Positions 11,330-20,149 of a stretch of 64,000 bases of DNA are shown here, in pieces. The stretch lies in the NCBI GenBank assembly GCA_036172665.1, contig CM069875.1:12108001-12172000 (forward strand), in the 5' to 3' direction. This stretch comes from Prosopocoilus inquinatus. Its lineage: Eukaryota; Arthropoda; Insecta; Coleoptera; Lucanidae. The translations under genes and the position numbers were made by a program. Position 1 is the stretch's first letter, and each line of letters starts with the position of its first letter. The notes below the pieces were generated by a model. The model had not been told where the DNA came from and ran no database searches. It saw only the letters and a list, made by a program, of their open reading frames with translations.

Positions 11330-12068
11330 TATTTGTATACCAAAATTCATTCAGATTACTGCTAACTGCTAAGTACCAAACTAGTTGTAGACTAACAAGT
11401 AAAACAATCAAATCCATTAATTTGTGTTTAATACCAAATATGAAATGAATTTTCCATACTTTGCAGTTTCAAAATTAAAAATAAACATAATTAAACCAGC
11501 GGGATTTTAGAAATTATAAATTCAGAAATATTAAGTTTTTTCAAGCCACTGTAAAGTTCCTTAAAACGGACTAAGCAGGTTAACAAGTTAAGGCGACGAT
11601 ATTGAAAATGTTAAAATAGTTACGACGCCGCGTTAAACATGACAGATTTATTTTGTCTCACGAAAAAATGTATTGACGATTCTTTAATAATAATTGATAA
11701 TTCAGTTATAAACAACTTGAGAATTGAGATCTTCAGATATGTAATTAATACTGCATCAGTGCATCAAATCTATTTTCACATTTATGTATTTGTTTACAAA
11801 TACCATCGAGTTATACTCCTGGAGGACGCCATACCATGTAACGTGCATTACTGAAAACCGGTTCGTCCGCGAACCTTTTCTATGGCAAAAAGAATCCAGT
11901 GTGGAGAATCACGCATTTGTCACATACAAGAAAGAGGACTGCGCGTTCGAAAATCAGCTCGTTTTCTGCTCGCTATTTACTCCTCCGTTACTTAACCTCC
12001 ATGACAAATACCTATGCTACACGTATCCACCTAGTGGATTTCTTTAGAATGAGTATAAAAATTAGCTA
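11330..12068. other. Spacer, nothing recognised
   Basis: Overlapping short open frames at 11639-12123 have no recognisable domain. An AAACCGGTTCG..CGCGAACC partial palindrome lies near 11860. Confidence 0.35.
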
Positions 12069-12192
12069 CAAACTGTCGCACAGTCTAAGGTCAAACCCCT
12101 GGCCGTCTGAGGGCGCGCCTTAAGCTGTTGTCAGCTGTTATTGGGCTTACCGATTTAAAATCGGGCAAGTCGTTCGGATTGCGGTGGAGTTT
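12069..12192 (+). repeat. Upstream module of hammerhead-repeat subfamily A
   Basis: Shares the TCGCACAG..TAAGGTCAAACCC..TGGCCGTCTGAGGGCGCGC block with 9147-9188. It leads directly into the hammerhead motif that begins at 12193. Confidence 0.5.
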
Positions 12193-12261
12193 CTCGAGCT
12201 ATTCTTCCGCTGATGAGGCCTAAATTATGGCCGAAATAGCGCTATACAAAGGATGCTTGAG
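12193..12261 (+). ncRNA. Hammerhead ribozyme motif, type I, copy A
   Basis: Self-cleaving RNA motif. The core CTGATGA (12210-12216) is followed by stem II GGCC/GGCC (12217-12220 with 12229-12232) and GAAA (12233-12236). A very short stem III with loop GCGC then places the predicted cleavage after 12246 (TATA, NUH rule). The outer part of stem I pairs CTCGAGC (12193-12199) with GCTTGAG (12255-12261), one G-U pair. The inner part of stem I, next to the core, pairs poorly, so activity is doubtful although every core base is present. Type I hammerheads with tiny stem III are known from Penelope-like retroelements and related repeats. Confidence 0.6.
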
Positions 12262-12303
12262 AGTCCCACTGCAATCTCAGCAGACTTGCTGCAGCGTACA
12301 CTA

Positions 12304-12540
12304 TCAGGCTGTTTCAAATTCGACCCTCACCATAGAGATCTCGCTTATTTGAAGAGTAGACGGTAGGTTTAAAGTTGCTAAATTTGATGACCATATAATC
12401 CGGAGAGAAAAGAATTTCTATGTCGACTGTTATTCGAAATAATTGTAAAAAAATGGTCATTTTCTTATTTTGCCTCTATCTTCATTATTTAAAGAGATAT
12501 CAAAAAAATAAAAATACTTTCTTAAGTCACTTTTCAATAC
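12304..12540. repeat. Left-end fragment of the CAGGCTGT MITE family
   Basis: CAGGCTGTTTCAAATTCGAC, GGAGATCTC-like and CTTATTTGAAGAGTA blocks parallel the left terminus of 10805-11329, with diverged interior. No right end is seen before the inverted hammerhead repeat starts. Confidence 0.5.
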
Positions 12541-12649
12541 ACTGTAGGGGACTTATTCCCCTATGCAATGCAGCCATGCTTGCTGTCAAAACATAATGAA
12601 AGTTTTAAAAAAAATTGTTGCAAATCGTTTTTGATTGCATTGAAAACCT

Positions 12650-12712
12650 CGAGCAGTCTCTGTACAGCTGTTTCAGTCCTGTTTGGGGCTTTATCAGCAG
12701 AAACGTAGCTCG
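12650..12712 (-). ncRNA. Degenerate hammerhead ribozyme motif, copy C
   Basis: Minus-strand counterpart of the 13264-13326 ribozyme. Stem I outer (CGAGC/GCTCG), GAAA, the stem III palindrome ACAGCTGT and the cleavage-site A are kept. The core reads CTGATAA instead of CTGANGA, and stem II has one mismatch. Loss of the catalytic core G should abolish cleavage. Confidence 0.55.
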
Positions 12713-12872
12713 ACATTCCCACTGCAAACCAAAAACAACTTGTCCAATTTTTTCGCAATTGCGATGTAATAGTGATGAAAAGATAAAACAGCGACATCCG
12801 CTTCAATTTGTTTATCCTACCGCAATGTCAGGTCAAAAAGCGATCGTAGGATCTCGCTGTTTTATCTGTTCG

Positions 12873-13025
12873 TTAAATTTATAAGTCTGTTGCTATGGTA
12901 ACAACCAATCAAAAGCTTTATGATGGGTTGTTACCATAGCAACAGGTAACAATACTTTGGTAACAACCAATCAAAAACCTTTATGATGGGTTGTTACCAT
13001 AGTAACAGACTTTTAAATTTAACGA
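12873..13025. repeat. Small inverted-repeat element with X-box-like palindromes
   Basis: The ends are CGTTAAATTTATAAGTCTG and the inverse of CAGACTTTTAAATTTAACG. Inside the arms GTTGCTATGGTAACAACC (from about 12891) pairs with GGTTGTTACCATAGCAAC (from about 12926), and a second diverged pair follows. GTTGCTATGGTAAC resembles the X-box bound by RFX factors; here it is part of a terminal repeat. A related segment lies in the MITE at 42881-43025. Confidence 0.6.
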
Positions 13026-13263
13026 ACACATAAAACAGCGACATCCTACGATCGCTTTTTGACCTGACAAAATGTCTATCCTACTGCAATGTCAGCCTTG
13101 CGTGGGGGACTTATTAGGAGCAAATCCCGTTTCAATTTGTCTATCCTACTGCAATGTCAGGTCAAAAAGCGATCGTAAGATGTCGCTATTTTATCTGTTC
13201 ATCACTCTTACATCGCAATTGCGAATAAATTGGACAAGTCGTTTTTGTTTGCAGTAGGAATGT

Positions 13264-13326
13264 CGAGCTACGTCTCTGCTGAAGAAGCCCCAAGCAGGGC
13301 TGAAACAAATGTACAGAGGCTGCTCG
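13264..13326 (+). ncRNA. Hammerhead ribozyme, type I, copy B (intact core)
   Basis: Best self-cleaving motif in the window. In order: stem I outer CGAGC (13264-13268), internal loop, stem I inner CTCTG (13274-13278), core CTGAAGA (13279-13285), stem II AGCCC (13286-13290), loop CAAGCA, AGGGCT closing strand (13297-13301), GAAA (13302-13305), stem III ACA-AA-TGT, and A13313 as the cleavage-site base. Then come CAGAG (13314-13318), internal loop GCT and GCTCG (13322-13326). Both halves of stem I pair perfectly (5 + 5 bp), as does stem II (5 bp), and no core base is changed. The paired internal loops in stem I fit natural fast-cleaving type I hammerheads. Predicted cleavage is between 13313 and 13314. 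The short stem III suggests action as a dimer, as reported for Penelope-like elements. Confidence 0.78.
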
Positions 13327-13430
13327 AGGTTTTCACTGCAATCAAAAACGATTTGCACATAATTTTTCTAAAAACTTTCATTATGCTTGACAGCAAGCAT
13401 GGCCGCCTTGCATATTTATAATTATAAAAC

Positions 13431-14227
13431 CCGATACTCTCTGACACGTAGCCGATTAGACATTAACGTTCCGGTATTCTTAAAAAGAATATTTTGTCTG
13501 ACACGGTCAGTGTCGGAACATGTTGTTCTTACGATGATTTCTTTTAAGTTCTTTTTCATCCAAAAGATCTAAGCATATTTTAATCACTTTTTGTACTCGA
13601 TAGGACAGGTCTGCCTGTGTTGAATCCGAGCTGTGTTTGAACGGATGATATAAACAAATACAAATATTTATACGTTTGTCTGAAGATAAACGTTAAACGT
13701 CGAATCGTGACCCAGAGGTCGAGGCGAGTCTTTCCCCTACCCTTTCGCCATCCTCATTGCATGCCTATCCAACTTGGAGGACAAATTACACACCTGTACT
13801 ATTCCGTGAATGGCGCGCCGGTACATAATGCGTGCTTCTGTTTACAGATAAAAACTGGAAATTATGGCCGAGTCCTTCTAATTTATTAGACAATAAAAAT
13901 TAACAGACCTTTATTACGCTTAATAATGCACATGTAAAAACACGCCATTGTGCTGCGTGTCGGTTTATTATTAGGTACTGTTAATTTGTAGCTTTGCACG
14001 CTGTGTTGCGTTTATACCACGGTTGTATTTTTTTTTTCTAACCGTGTGTTTCTTTTTCCTTTTAACTTGGCAAGGCGTTTTCCCGTCTTAGAGCTAAACT
14101 ACTTGAGCGGGTTTTCCTTCGCGTTAAACATGTCTCGGATTGCACGTCTGAACGAAAACTATGCTTACAAACGAGTGAAACTAAATGAACGTCGCGTTTC
14201 GTTCGTCTAGTTTCAATGGTTTGTATA
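13431..14227. other. Spacer, nothing recognised
   Basis: A frame at 13707-13889 lies in relatively GC-rich sequence, but no domain or splice context is evident. No long repeat is paired. Confidence 0.35.
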
Positions 14228-15409
14228 CACAAACTGTCCATTTTTCGAGTCCAACCATGGGGATCTTACTTATCTTAAGAGATAAAAGATCGGTTAAATT
14301 AGGCCAAAGTTGCGTATTTTCATGCTAATTAATAATCTGAAAAGCAATTTAAATTATTCCTTTTCGTTTTCAAGACATTGAGAAAAATTTTTCATTTTCG
14401 TTTTTATTTTTAAAATCGAAAACCGATAAAGACATTTATAACTTACACATTATTAAGGCACATTTTTAAGGAGAATCTAAATCTGTCATTGCATTTACCC
14501 GAGCTGTCAAAACTGTAGAGTTATGACTGTCAACTTTTTTTTTTCTTATGGGCGCAATATTGAATTTTCATATTTCTAAATAAAGATTTTTTTCTCCGAT
14601 GCTAACAATGTATCACACATTATGGTTCATTCGACTTTTTGAGCGAAATTTTTTAATTTTTACAAAGAGCGCTGTGGAAACAATCAAGATGTTGACACTT
14701 ACATGGCGCTAGCTAGATCAATTGAAAACGGGGAAGAAATTCTAAAAACTCGAAAGTCATACTCTTACGATTCTTTCAGAATTCTCCACCTGGTGTGGTA
14801 TGTAAAATTGACACCAGTTTGTCTTGTTAAACCCGAAGAATTGTTTTGTACTTAAAGTGGAAGTTGTTTGCAATAAGAATATTATAAAAATTGAGTAATG
14901 AAAAAGTAATTTTTAAGAGTGCAGAATTTCTTCCGCGTTTTCAGTTAGCCACATAAGTGACCAAATCTTTATTGTTTCCACAGCGCTCTTCGTAAAAATA
15001 AAAAAATAGAAATTTTGTTCAAAAAGTCTAATCAACCGTAATCTTTATTTAGAAATATGTAAATCCAATATGGCGCCCATAAGATAAAAAAAAAATTACA
15101 GTCGTATCGCTGTAATTTTGACAGCTCGGGTAAATGTAATGACATATTTAGATTCTATGTAAAAAAGTGCCTTAATAATGTGTAAGTTATAAGTGTCTAG
15201 CTTTATCGGTTTTCGATTTAAAAAATAACAACGGAAATGAAAATTTTAGTTTTTTCTCAATGTCTTGAAAACGAAAAGGAATAATTTAAATTGCTTTTCA
15301 GATTATTAATTAGCATGAAAATACGTAACTTTGGCCTGATTTAACCGACCTCGTATCTCTTAAGATAAGTTAGAGCCCCATGCTTGGGGCTCGAAAAATG
15401 GACAGCCTG
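14228..15409. mobile_element. Composite palindromic element, CAGGCTGT family around a central inverted repeat
   Basis: The left end (14228-14586, ACTGTCCATTTTTCGAGTCC) and right end (15030-15409, ending CTCGAAAAATGGACAGCCTG) are inverted copies of the 10805-11329 MITE, with TA at 15410-15411. Between them lies a second inverted pair, GACTTTTTGAGCGAAATTTT and AAGAGCGCTGTGGAAACAAT (from 14633) against 14978-15035. The whole folds on itself over about 1.18 kb and has no coding capacity. It may have formed by insertion or by two ends capturing new DNA. Confidence 0.75.
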
Positions 15410-15411
15410 TA

Positions 15412-17074
15412 TTTGTCCACCGAGTGCCGCGGTCTTCTCTACCGTCTAAAGTATACAAGATAGAAAAGAAATTCAAACGAGCTGAGGTGTAACTCAGTCA
15501 GCTCCACTTTTTAAAATTATTTTTGACTATACAGGGTGTTCAGTAAATGAGAGCCATACCAAAGTTATATTTTTTTAAATGGAACACCCAGTATATTTTT
15601 ACATATTTCGAAAGTACGCATAACGAGAAGGTAATAACCAAAAATTTCGGAAGTTTTATTTAAGGGTTTTTAAGACATTAATGAATAAAATTGCTCTACT
15701 TTGAGCTCTTATAGTTTGATTATTTATTTACATTTCATTTTGGTAGATAGTCAATACAATATCTCATCTATAGAAATTTCACAACAGATTCAATCTATAA
15801 TTATTATGTGCACAGGATGTTGAGTTTTGAGAAATTTAATATTTCTGGAAATTTGAGGGTGTTGAGTTTTAAGAAAAATTTTCAAATGGAACACCGTGTG
15901 TGTCTAAACTTTTGTGAAACACTGCCTTAATGAGCTTTCATAAAAAGCCAAATGTTTTTGTCCAAACTGAAACAATCGCGAACCAGCAATTACTCATTTT
16001 TTTTAAATTTCAATATTGACGTTTTTTTAGACTTTTCAACCGGTCCTTCTGTTTTATTTTGTTGAAAAATTAACAAATATTAGTTAATTTAATTAATAAA
16101 TTAGAAAATAACAAAATAATGTACAAATTAAGAATAATAAGTATTAAATTGGAAATAACAGAAAACAATGAACAAATTAAGAATGACAAGGCACCATGGG
16201 ATCTAGAAAATTTATATTAAATATTCAAATTGTTTTTCAGCTTCTTGTAGATACTTCTTACTTCTTGTTATATTGACGCCAAAAGACGGTTTTGGTTGTT
16301 TTCTCCTATTAGGTGTGTCACGTCATGTAACTTTTCATTATTAAAATCCGTTTTGTTAACACAAAAAGAAGTACAAATTTGTAAAATTAGTGTGTCATTA
16401 ATCTAAACAATTGTTCTGTCAATTAAAAATTCATGGCAACTGTTTTCCTATTTTCTAGCAAACGGCAACGTAATTTTAAATTTTATTTTTTTAAATTAAA
16501 TAACGTTAATATTGAAAAAAAAATGTCATTGCTGTCTCGCGATTTCTTCAGTTTAGACAAAAACATTTGGCGTTTTATGAAAACTCATTAAGGCAGTGTT
16601 TCACAAAAGTTTAGACATACACGGTGTTCCATTTGAAAATTTTTCTTAAAACTCAACACCCTGTACACATAATAAGTAATAGATTGAATCTGTTGTGAAA
16701 TTTCTGTAGATGAGATATTGTATTGATTACCTACAAATATTCACGATGAAAAGTAAATAAATAATCAAGCTATAGAGCTCAAAGCAGAGCAATTTTTTAT
16801 ACACTATCATTAATATCTTAGAAATTCTTAAATAAAACTTTTTGGTTATTACCTACTCGTTATGCGTACTTTCGAAATATGTAAAAATATACTGGGTGTT
16901 CCATTTAAAAAAATATAACTTTGGTATCGCTTTCTGTTACTGAACACCCTGTATAGCCAAAAATAATTTTAGAAAATAGAGCTGACTGAGTTACACCTCA
17001 GCTCATCTGAATTTCTTTTGTATCTTGTATACTTGAGGCGGTAGAGAAGACCGCGGCACTCGGTGGACAGCCTG
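15412..17074. mobile_element. 1.66-kb foldback element with ~700-bp arms
   Basis: TGTCCACCGAGTGCCGCGGT near the left end (15417) is inverted at 17045-17067, and the right terminus CAGCCTG is followed by TA (17075-17076). The arms stay homologous almost to the centre near 16240. Paired landmarks are TGAGGTGTAACTCAGTCAGC, TTTTACATATTTCGAAAGTA, CTCATTAAGGCAGTG-type and ATGGAACACCGTGT blocks. It is one of the longest inverted repeats in the window and encodes no protein. The neighbouring CAGGCTGT element shares the terminal CAGCCTG|TA, so the two may be related or abut by targeted insertion. Confidence 0.8.
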
Positions 17075-17433
17075 TATATAATGTCGATATATTTTCAAAC
17101 AACCTTTCGATATATTTTTAATTTGTGCAGTTTTAAAGAACAATGAACATTAAAGAAATACGCTTGAACTTTTTTTATTTTTTTTTCATTTTTATTTACT
17201 CTCGCCTCTAGTAAATAGTAAATAAATCCGACAGCCACGTCTTCCTCATAAAATACACATTACCCTTGTCAAAAATTATATCAAATAAGTAATTATCTTA
17301 AATAAGTAAATAATCGTTGTTAGTCGCAAACTAATTTTATGTCCATATCAAGTTAAGAGACCGGCTACCTTACTCATATTGTTTGATTCGATATTTTTCT
17401 TCACTTAACACAAGATTTTATATCAAATCTTAG

Positions 17434-18801
17434 CAGTAGCGTAACTAGAAGTCAAGTCGTCGGGTTGGAAGAATTTCACCGGCGCCTTTAGTTTTAGTGG
17501 TTAATAAAAAAAGTCATTTAACTATTTTTTTTAAAGCACTAAAGGACAAAATTTAAAAAATATTTAGTACTTTGTTTCTACACCTACTAAAGAACAAAAT
17601 TAAAAAAAAAATTTAAAACTTCGTTTCTACACCTACTTACTTCTTGTACTGAGTAAATCAAAACCGCTTTTAATTGGTTTTGGATTATTCTATTTAAGAA
17701 AAGTGAGATGTCAAAATTTTAGGTTAGAAAACCTGAAAAGTAGCGCTAGGCGGAATTCTCTTAAATTGTTTCTAAAGAATATGCTTTCTCGAAGAAATTT
17801 GTTTTCATCTGCTTGAAATTGTGTCCGGAATGTAACGAGTAAAAATTAGTTACCAATGCAGATTAACAGATGACGCTGCTTATGTTTGAAATTTCTTCTT
17901 CAAAAAAGAAAACATTTCTGTTACGGTTCAGGCTTGGCTAATGAATGGCGCTACAAGTGCTTGTAAATTCGTTCGCTGTAACTATTTAAGTTTAGTCTAG
18001 AATTCGAAATTATTTACAGGCGTTGTTTTTCTGAAAGCTTTTCAGTTGTTTCTCAGTATCTTCTCCCCTGGCAAATTACAAATTTACGGCGGCTCGGATT
18101 AACAGATGGCGCTGCATTCGAAATTGTTGCTTAAAATAGAGCATTCAGGTTGTTTTGAAATAATTGTTTTCCGGCAGTAACATCTCCGGCTACATTGCGA
18201 TCAAAAACGGTTTGCAACAATTTTTTTTTTTTACTTTGGAGTCTTAGCGCTGGGTTGTAAATTAAGACGTGATTAATTAATTCACTGTAAAGAAGGAAGT
18301 TGATGGCGGAACTTGTGCTTTATGGCTGATGTACGTTTCAAGATCGGCCTTTAATAAAATCCTGCAGTATTAAACTTTGAAACAAAATAAAAACCGGAAA
18401 TGAGAAACAAAAACGAAATCAAAGCAAAGAAAATATAAGTCCGGAGATAAAATTAAGTTAAGACGTTCACTAGATGACGCCGTGCGTATTATTACTAAGT
18501 TTTCAGTTTATACAATTTGTTTGTAAACACGTCAGCCACATTTTTAAAATTTATTGTTTTGCTTTGTTTAAAAAAAAAAAGTTTCATTAAATGTATTATT
18601 TTTATTTTTCATCTTTACTTTTATCAGTTTCCTGATTTTTTTTGTGAAGTTGCGAAACACCTTGTGTAGGACAGATAGAAAAATATCAGTAGTGGAAGAG
18701 TATTTCACGTGCTAACAAAACTTTTAATTTCTTGTGCCTGAACAGGTGCCTATGACTCTTCGGCGCCGTGTTGCTTAGCAACCCCTACAACTACGCCACT
18801 G
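17434..18801. mobile_element. Non-autonomous hAT element with perfect 8-bp target duplication
   Basis: The left end CAGTAGCGTAACTAG and right end CTACGCCACTG are imperfect inverted repeats of the CAGTGGCGTA type common in hAT elements. The 8-bp sequence AATCTTAG flanks both sides exactly (17426-17433 and 18802-18809). The 1368-bp interior has no transposase. It carries a GATTAACAGATG.CGCTGC direct repeat (about 17862 and 18094), a tail fragment of the hammerhead-repeat family near 18195-18240 and a 13-bp palindrome, GTTGCTTAGCAAC, at 18770-18782. Confidence 0.88.
18195..18240 (+). repeat. Tail fragment of the hammerhead-bearing repeat
   Basis: GCGATCAAAAACGGTTTGCA followed by ACAATTTTTT matches the conserved segment just downstream of ribozyme copies B and C. 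The ribozyme itself is absent. Confidence 0.5.
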
Positions 18802-18809
18802 AATCTTAG

Positions 18810-19040
18810 ATAGTGTCACACGGGCCTAACTAAGTGAATCCCCAAGAAAACTACATCATCGAATTTTATAAACGGTCGATAAAGAATTTCTCGCGTCCGT
18901 TCTTATAATTCGTAACCTGCAAAAATTTAGAACGATATGATGACTCGTTATATTAATAAATTAAATTAAATAAATTATTTTAAATGCGCCGAGATGTATT
19001 TTTATTTAACTGTTTTTAATAGTAAAAGATAGTACGGTAC
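18810..19040. other. AT-rich spacer, nothing recognised
   Basis: No gene or repeat pairing is evident in this stretch. Confidence 0.3.
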
Positions 19041-19139
19041 AGTCTCGCTAGTTCGGACACACTCTGATTCCGTCTCTCCAGTAATCCGGTTCTTTATATA
19101 TTTCGGACACTTCGAAATTTTTACCTCTACAGTCCGGAC
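19041..19139. repeat. Possible pogo/Tigger-like terminal repeat fragment
   Basis: CAGTCTCGCTAGTTCGGACA, preceded by TA, resembles pogo/Tigger ends, and a second TTCGGACAC copy follows at about 19103. It is cut off at 19140 by a different element, and no opposite end was found. Confidence 0.35.
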
Positions 19140-19480
19140 TAGTGATGCGACGAGTCGCTGCATTTAAGAATCGAGTCTTGACTCGAGTCAAGAGACTCGA
19201 GTCCAGATCAAAAGACTCGAGTACTTGACTGAAAGTCGCCGTTTGAAAGAATCGAGTCGACTGGAGTCAACTGACTCGAGTCCAGATCAAAAGACTCGAG
19301 TACTTGGCTGAAAATCGCTGTTTGAAAGAATCGAGTCGACTCGAGTTCAGATCAAAAGTAGTCGAGTACTCGAATTGAACTCGGGAGTCGCTGTTTTAAA
19401 GAATGTAATAATCTTGAAATTTTGATAAAAAATGCGGGTTTTGACTCGAGCCCACATTAAAAGTTTCGAACATTTAACTG
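19140..19480. mobile_element. Truncated hAT end with tandem ACTCGAGT subterminal repeats
   Basis: The terminus TAGTGATGCGACGAGTC resembles hAT ends (compare TAGGGATGCGCCGAA at 56776). It is followed by about three ~80-bp units beginning GAATCGAGTC (19168, 19249, 19328) that repeat the palindromic motif GACTCGAGTC and variants. Subterminal repeats of this kind are typical transposase-binding sites in hAT elements. The matching right end was not found. Confidence 0.55.
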
Positions 19481-20145
19481 AACCCGGAAATATTAGTACT
19501 CATGATTTTACTTTTTTACTGCTAGTAGAATCGATAGATTAAAGGTGCAGTGTTTTTGTTTACATTCTTAACGGTATCTACACTCTATTTTAGATGTCAA
19601 AATATGTAAAATGTAAGTTTTAGGGATTTGTTTGAATCCAGAATTTATTAACAAAAAATTAAACAAGTGCCGATCGGAAACCTAAATGACTGATTCCGTT
19701 TGGAACCGCATCAAGATATTTCCTACGCCGACGTTTTGCTCTTCATTGCAGAAGAAATTCCTCAGAGCTGCTAATGGTATTCTGTGCTTCCCGTCAGTTT
19801 CAACGACTACGAAAAAGCTGCAGCCAGCAATAGCAGTCCTGAGGAGGTTTTTCTACATTGAAGGGCGAAATAATGGCAGTGGAAGAAATCGTAATGACAT
19901 GTTTTCAACCGGCAGCCAATTCAATCATGGATGACGGCTGTAGAAGCATTCAAGTTAAACCAACAAGGGAGTATCAATTTTATTATTTGAAATGGAACTC
20001 CCAACACATTTTTTTGAATTAAGAAAGATTCCTAATTGCAACAATTTGTAGTTTGTCTTTATTTGGTTTCATACTTTTCATGATATTTGAGCTTGAAATT
20101 ATTAGGGTTTGATTTATTTTTATTAATTTATTTTATAATATACAG
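19481..20145 (+). other. Possible interior of the truncated hAT element; unassigned open frame
   Basis: A frame at 19686-19934 (82 codons, start MTDSVWNRIKIFPTP) is GC-richer than its surroundings, as decayed coding sequence often is. Translations in the neighbouring frames also give short plausible stretches broken by stops. No known domain is recognised; decayed transposase sequence of the adjacent hAT end is possible but unproven. Confidence 0.25.
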
Positions 20146-20149
20146 TGGA

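Larger units (their letters stand above)
12545..13430. repeat. Inverted pair of hammerhead-bearing repeats around a MITE
   Basis: Two copies of one ~330-bp repeat face away from a central hairpin: minus strand 12545-12872 and plus strand 13090-13430. Shared blocks, in repeat order, are GTCGCTGTTTTATCTGTTCA, ACATCGCAATTGCG, AAATTGGACAAGT, the ribozyme, CAATCAAAAACGATTTGCA, ACTTTCATTATG and GACAGCAAGCATGGC. Short open frames here have no independent support. The centre (12873-13025) is a separate small inverted-repeat element. Confidence 0.75.

Noticed and set aside
12561..13421. Several frames that look like paralogous small proteins
   Set aside because: They are translations of two inverted copies of the ribozyme-bearing repeat; the frames overlap the hammerhead itself.
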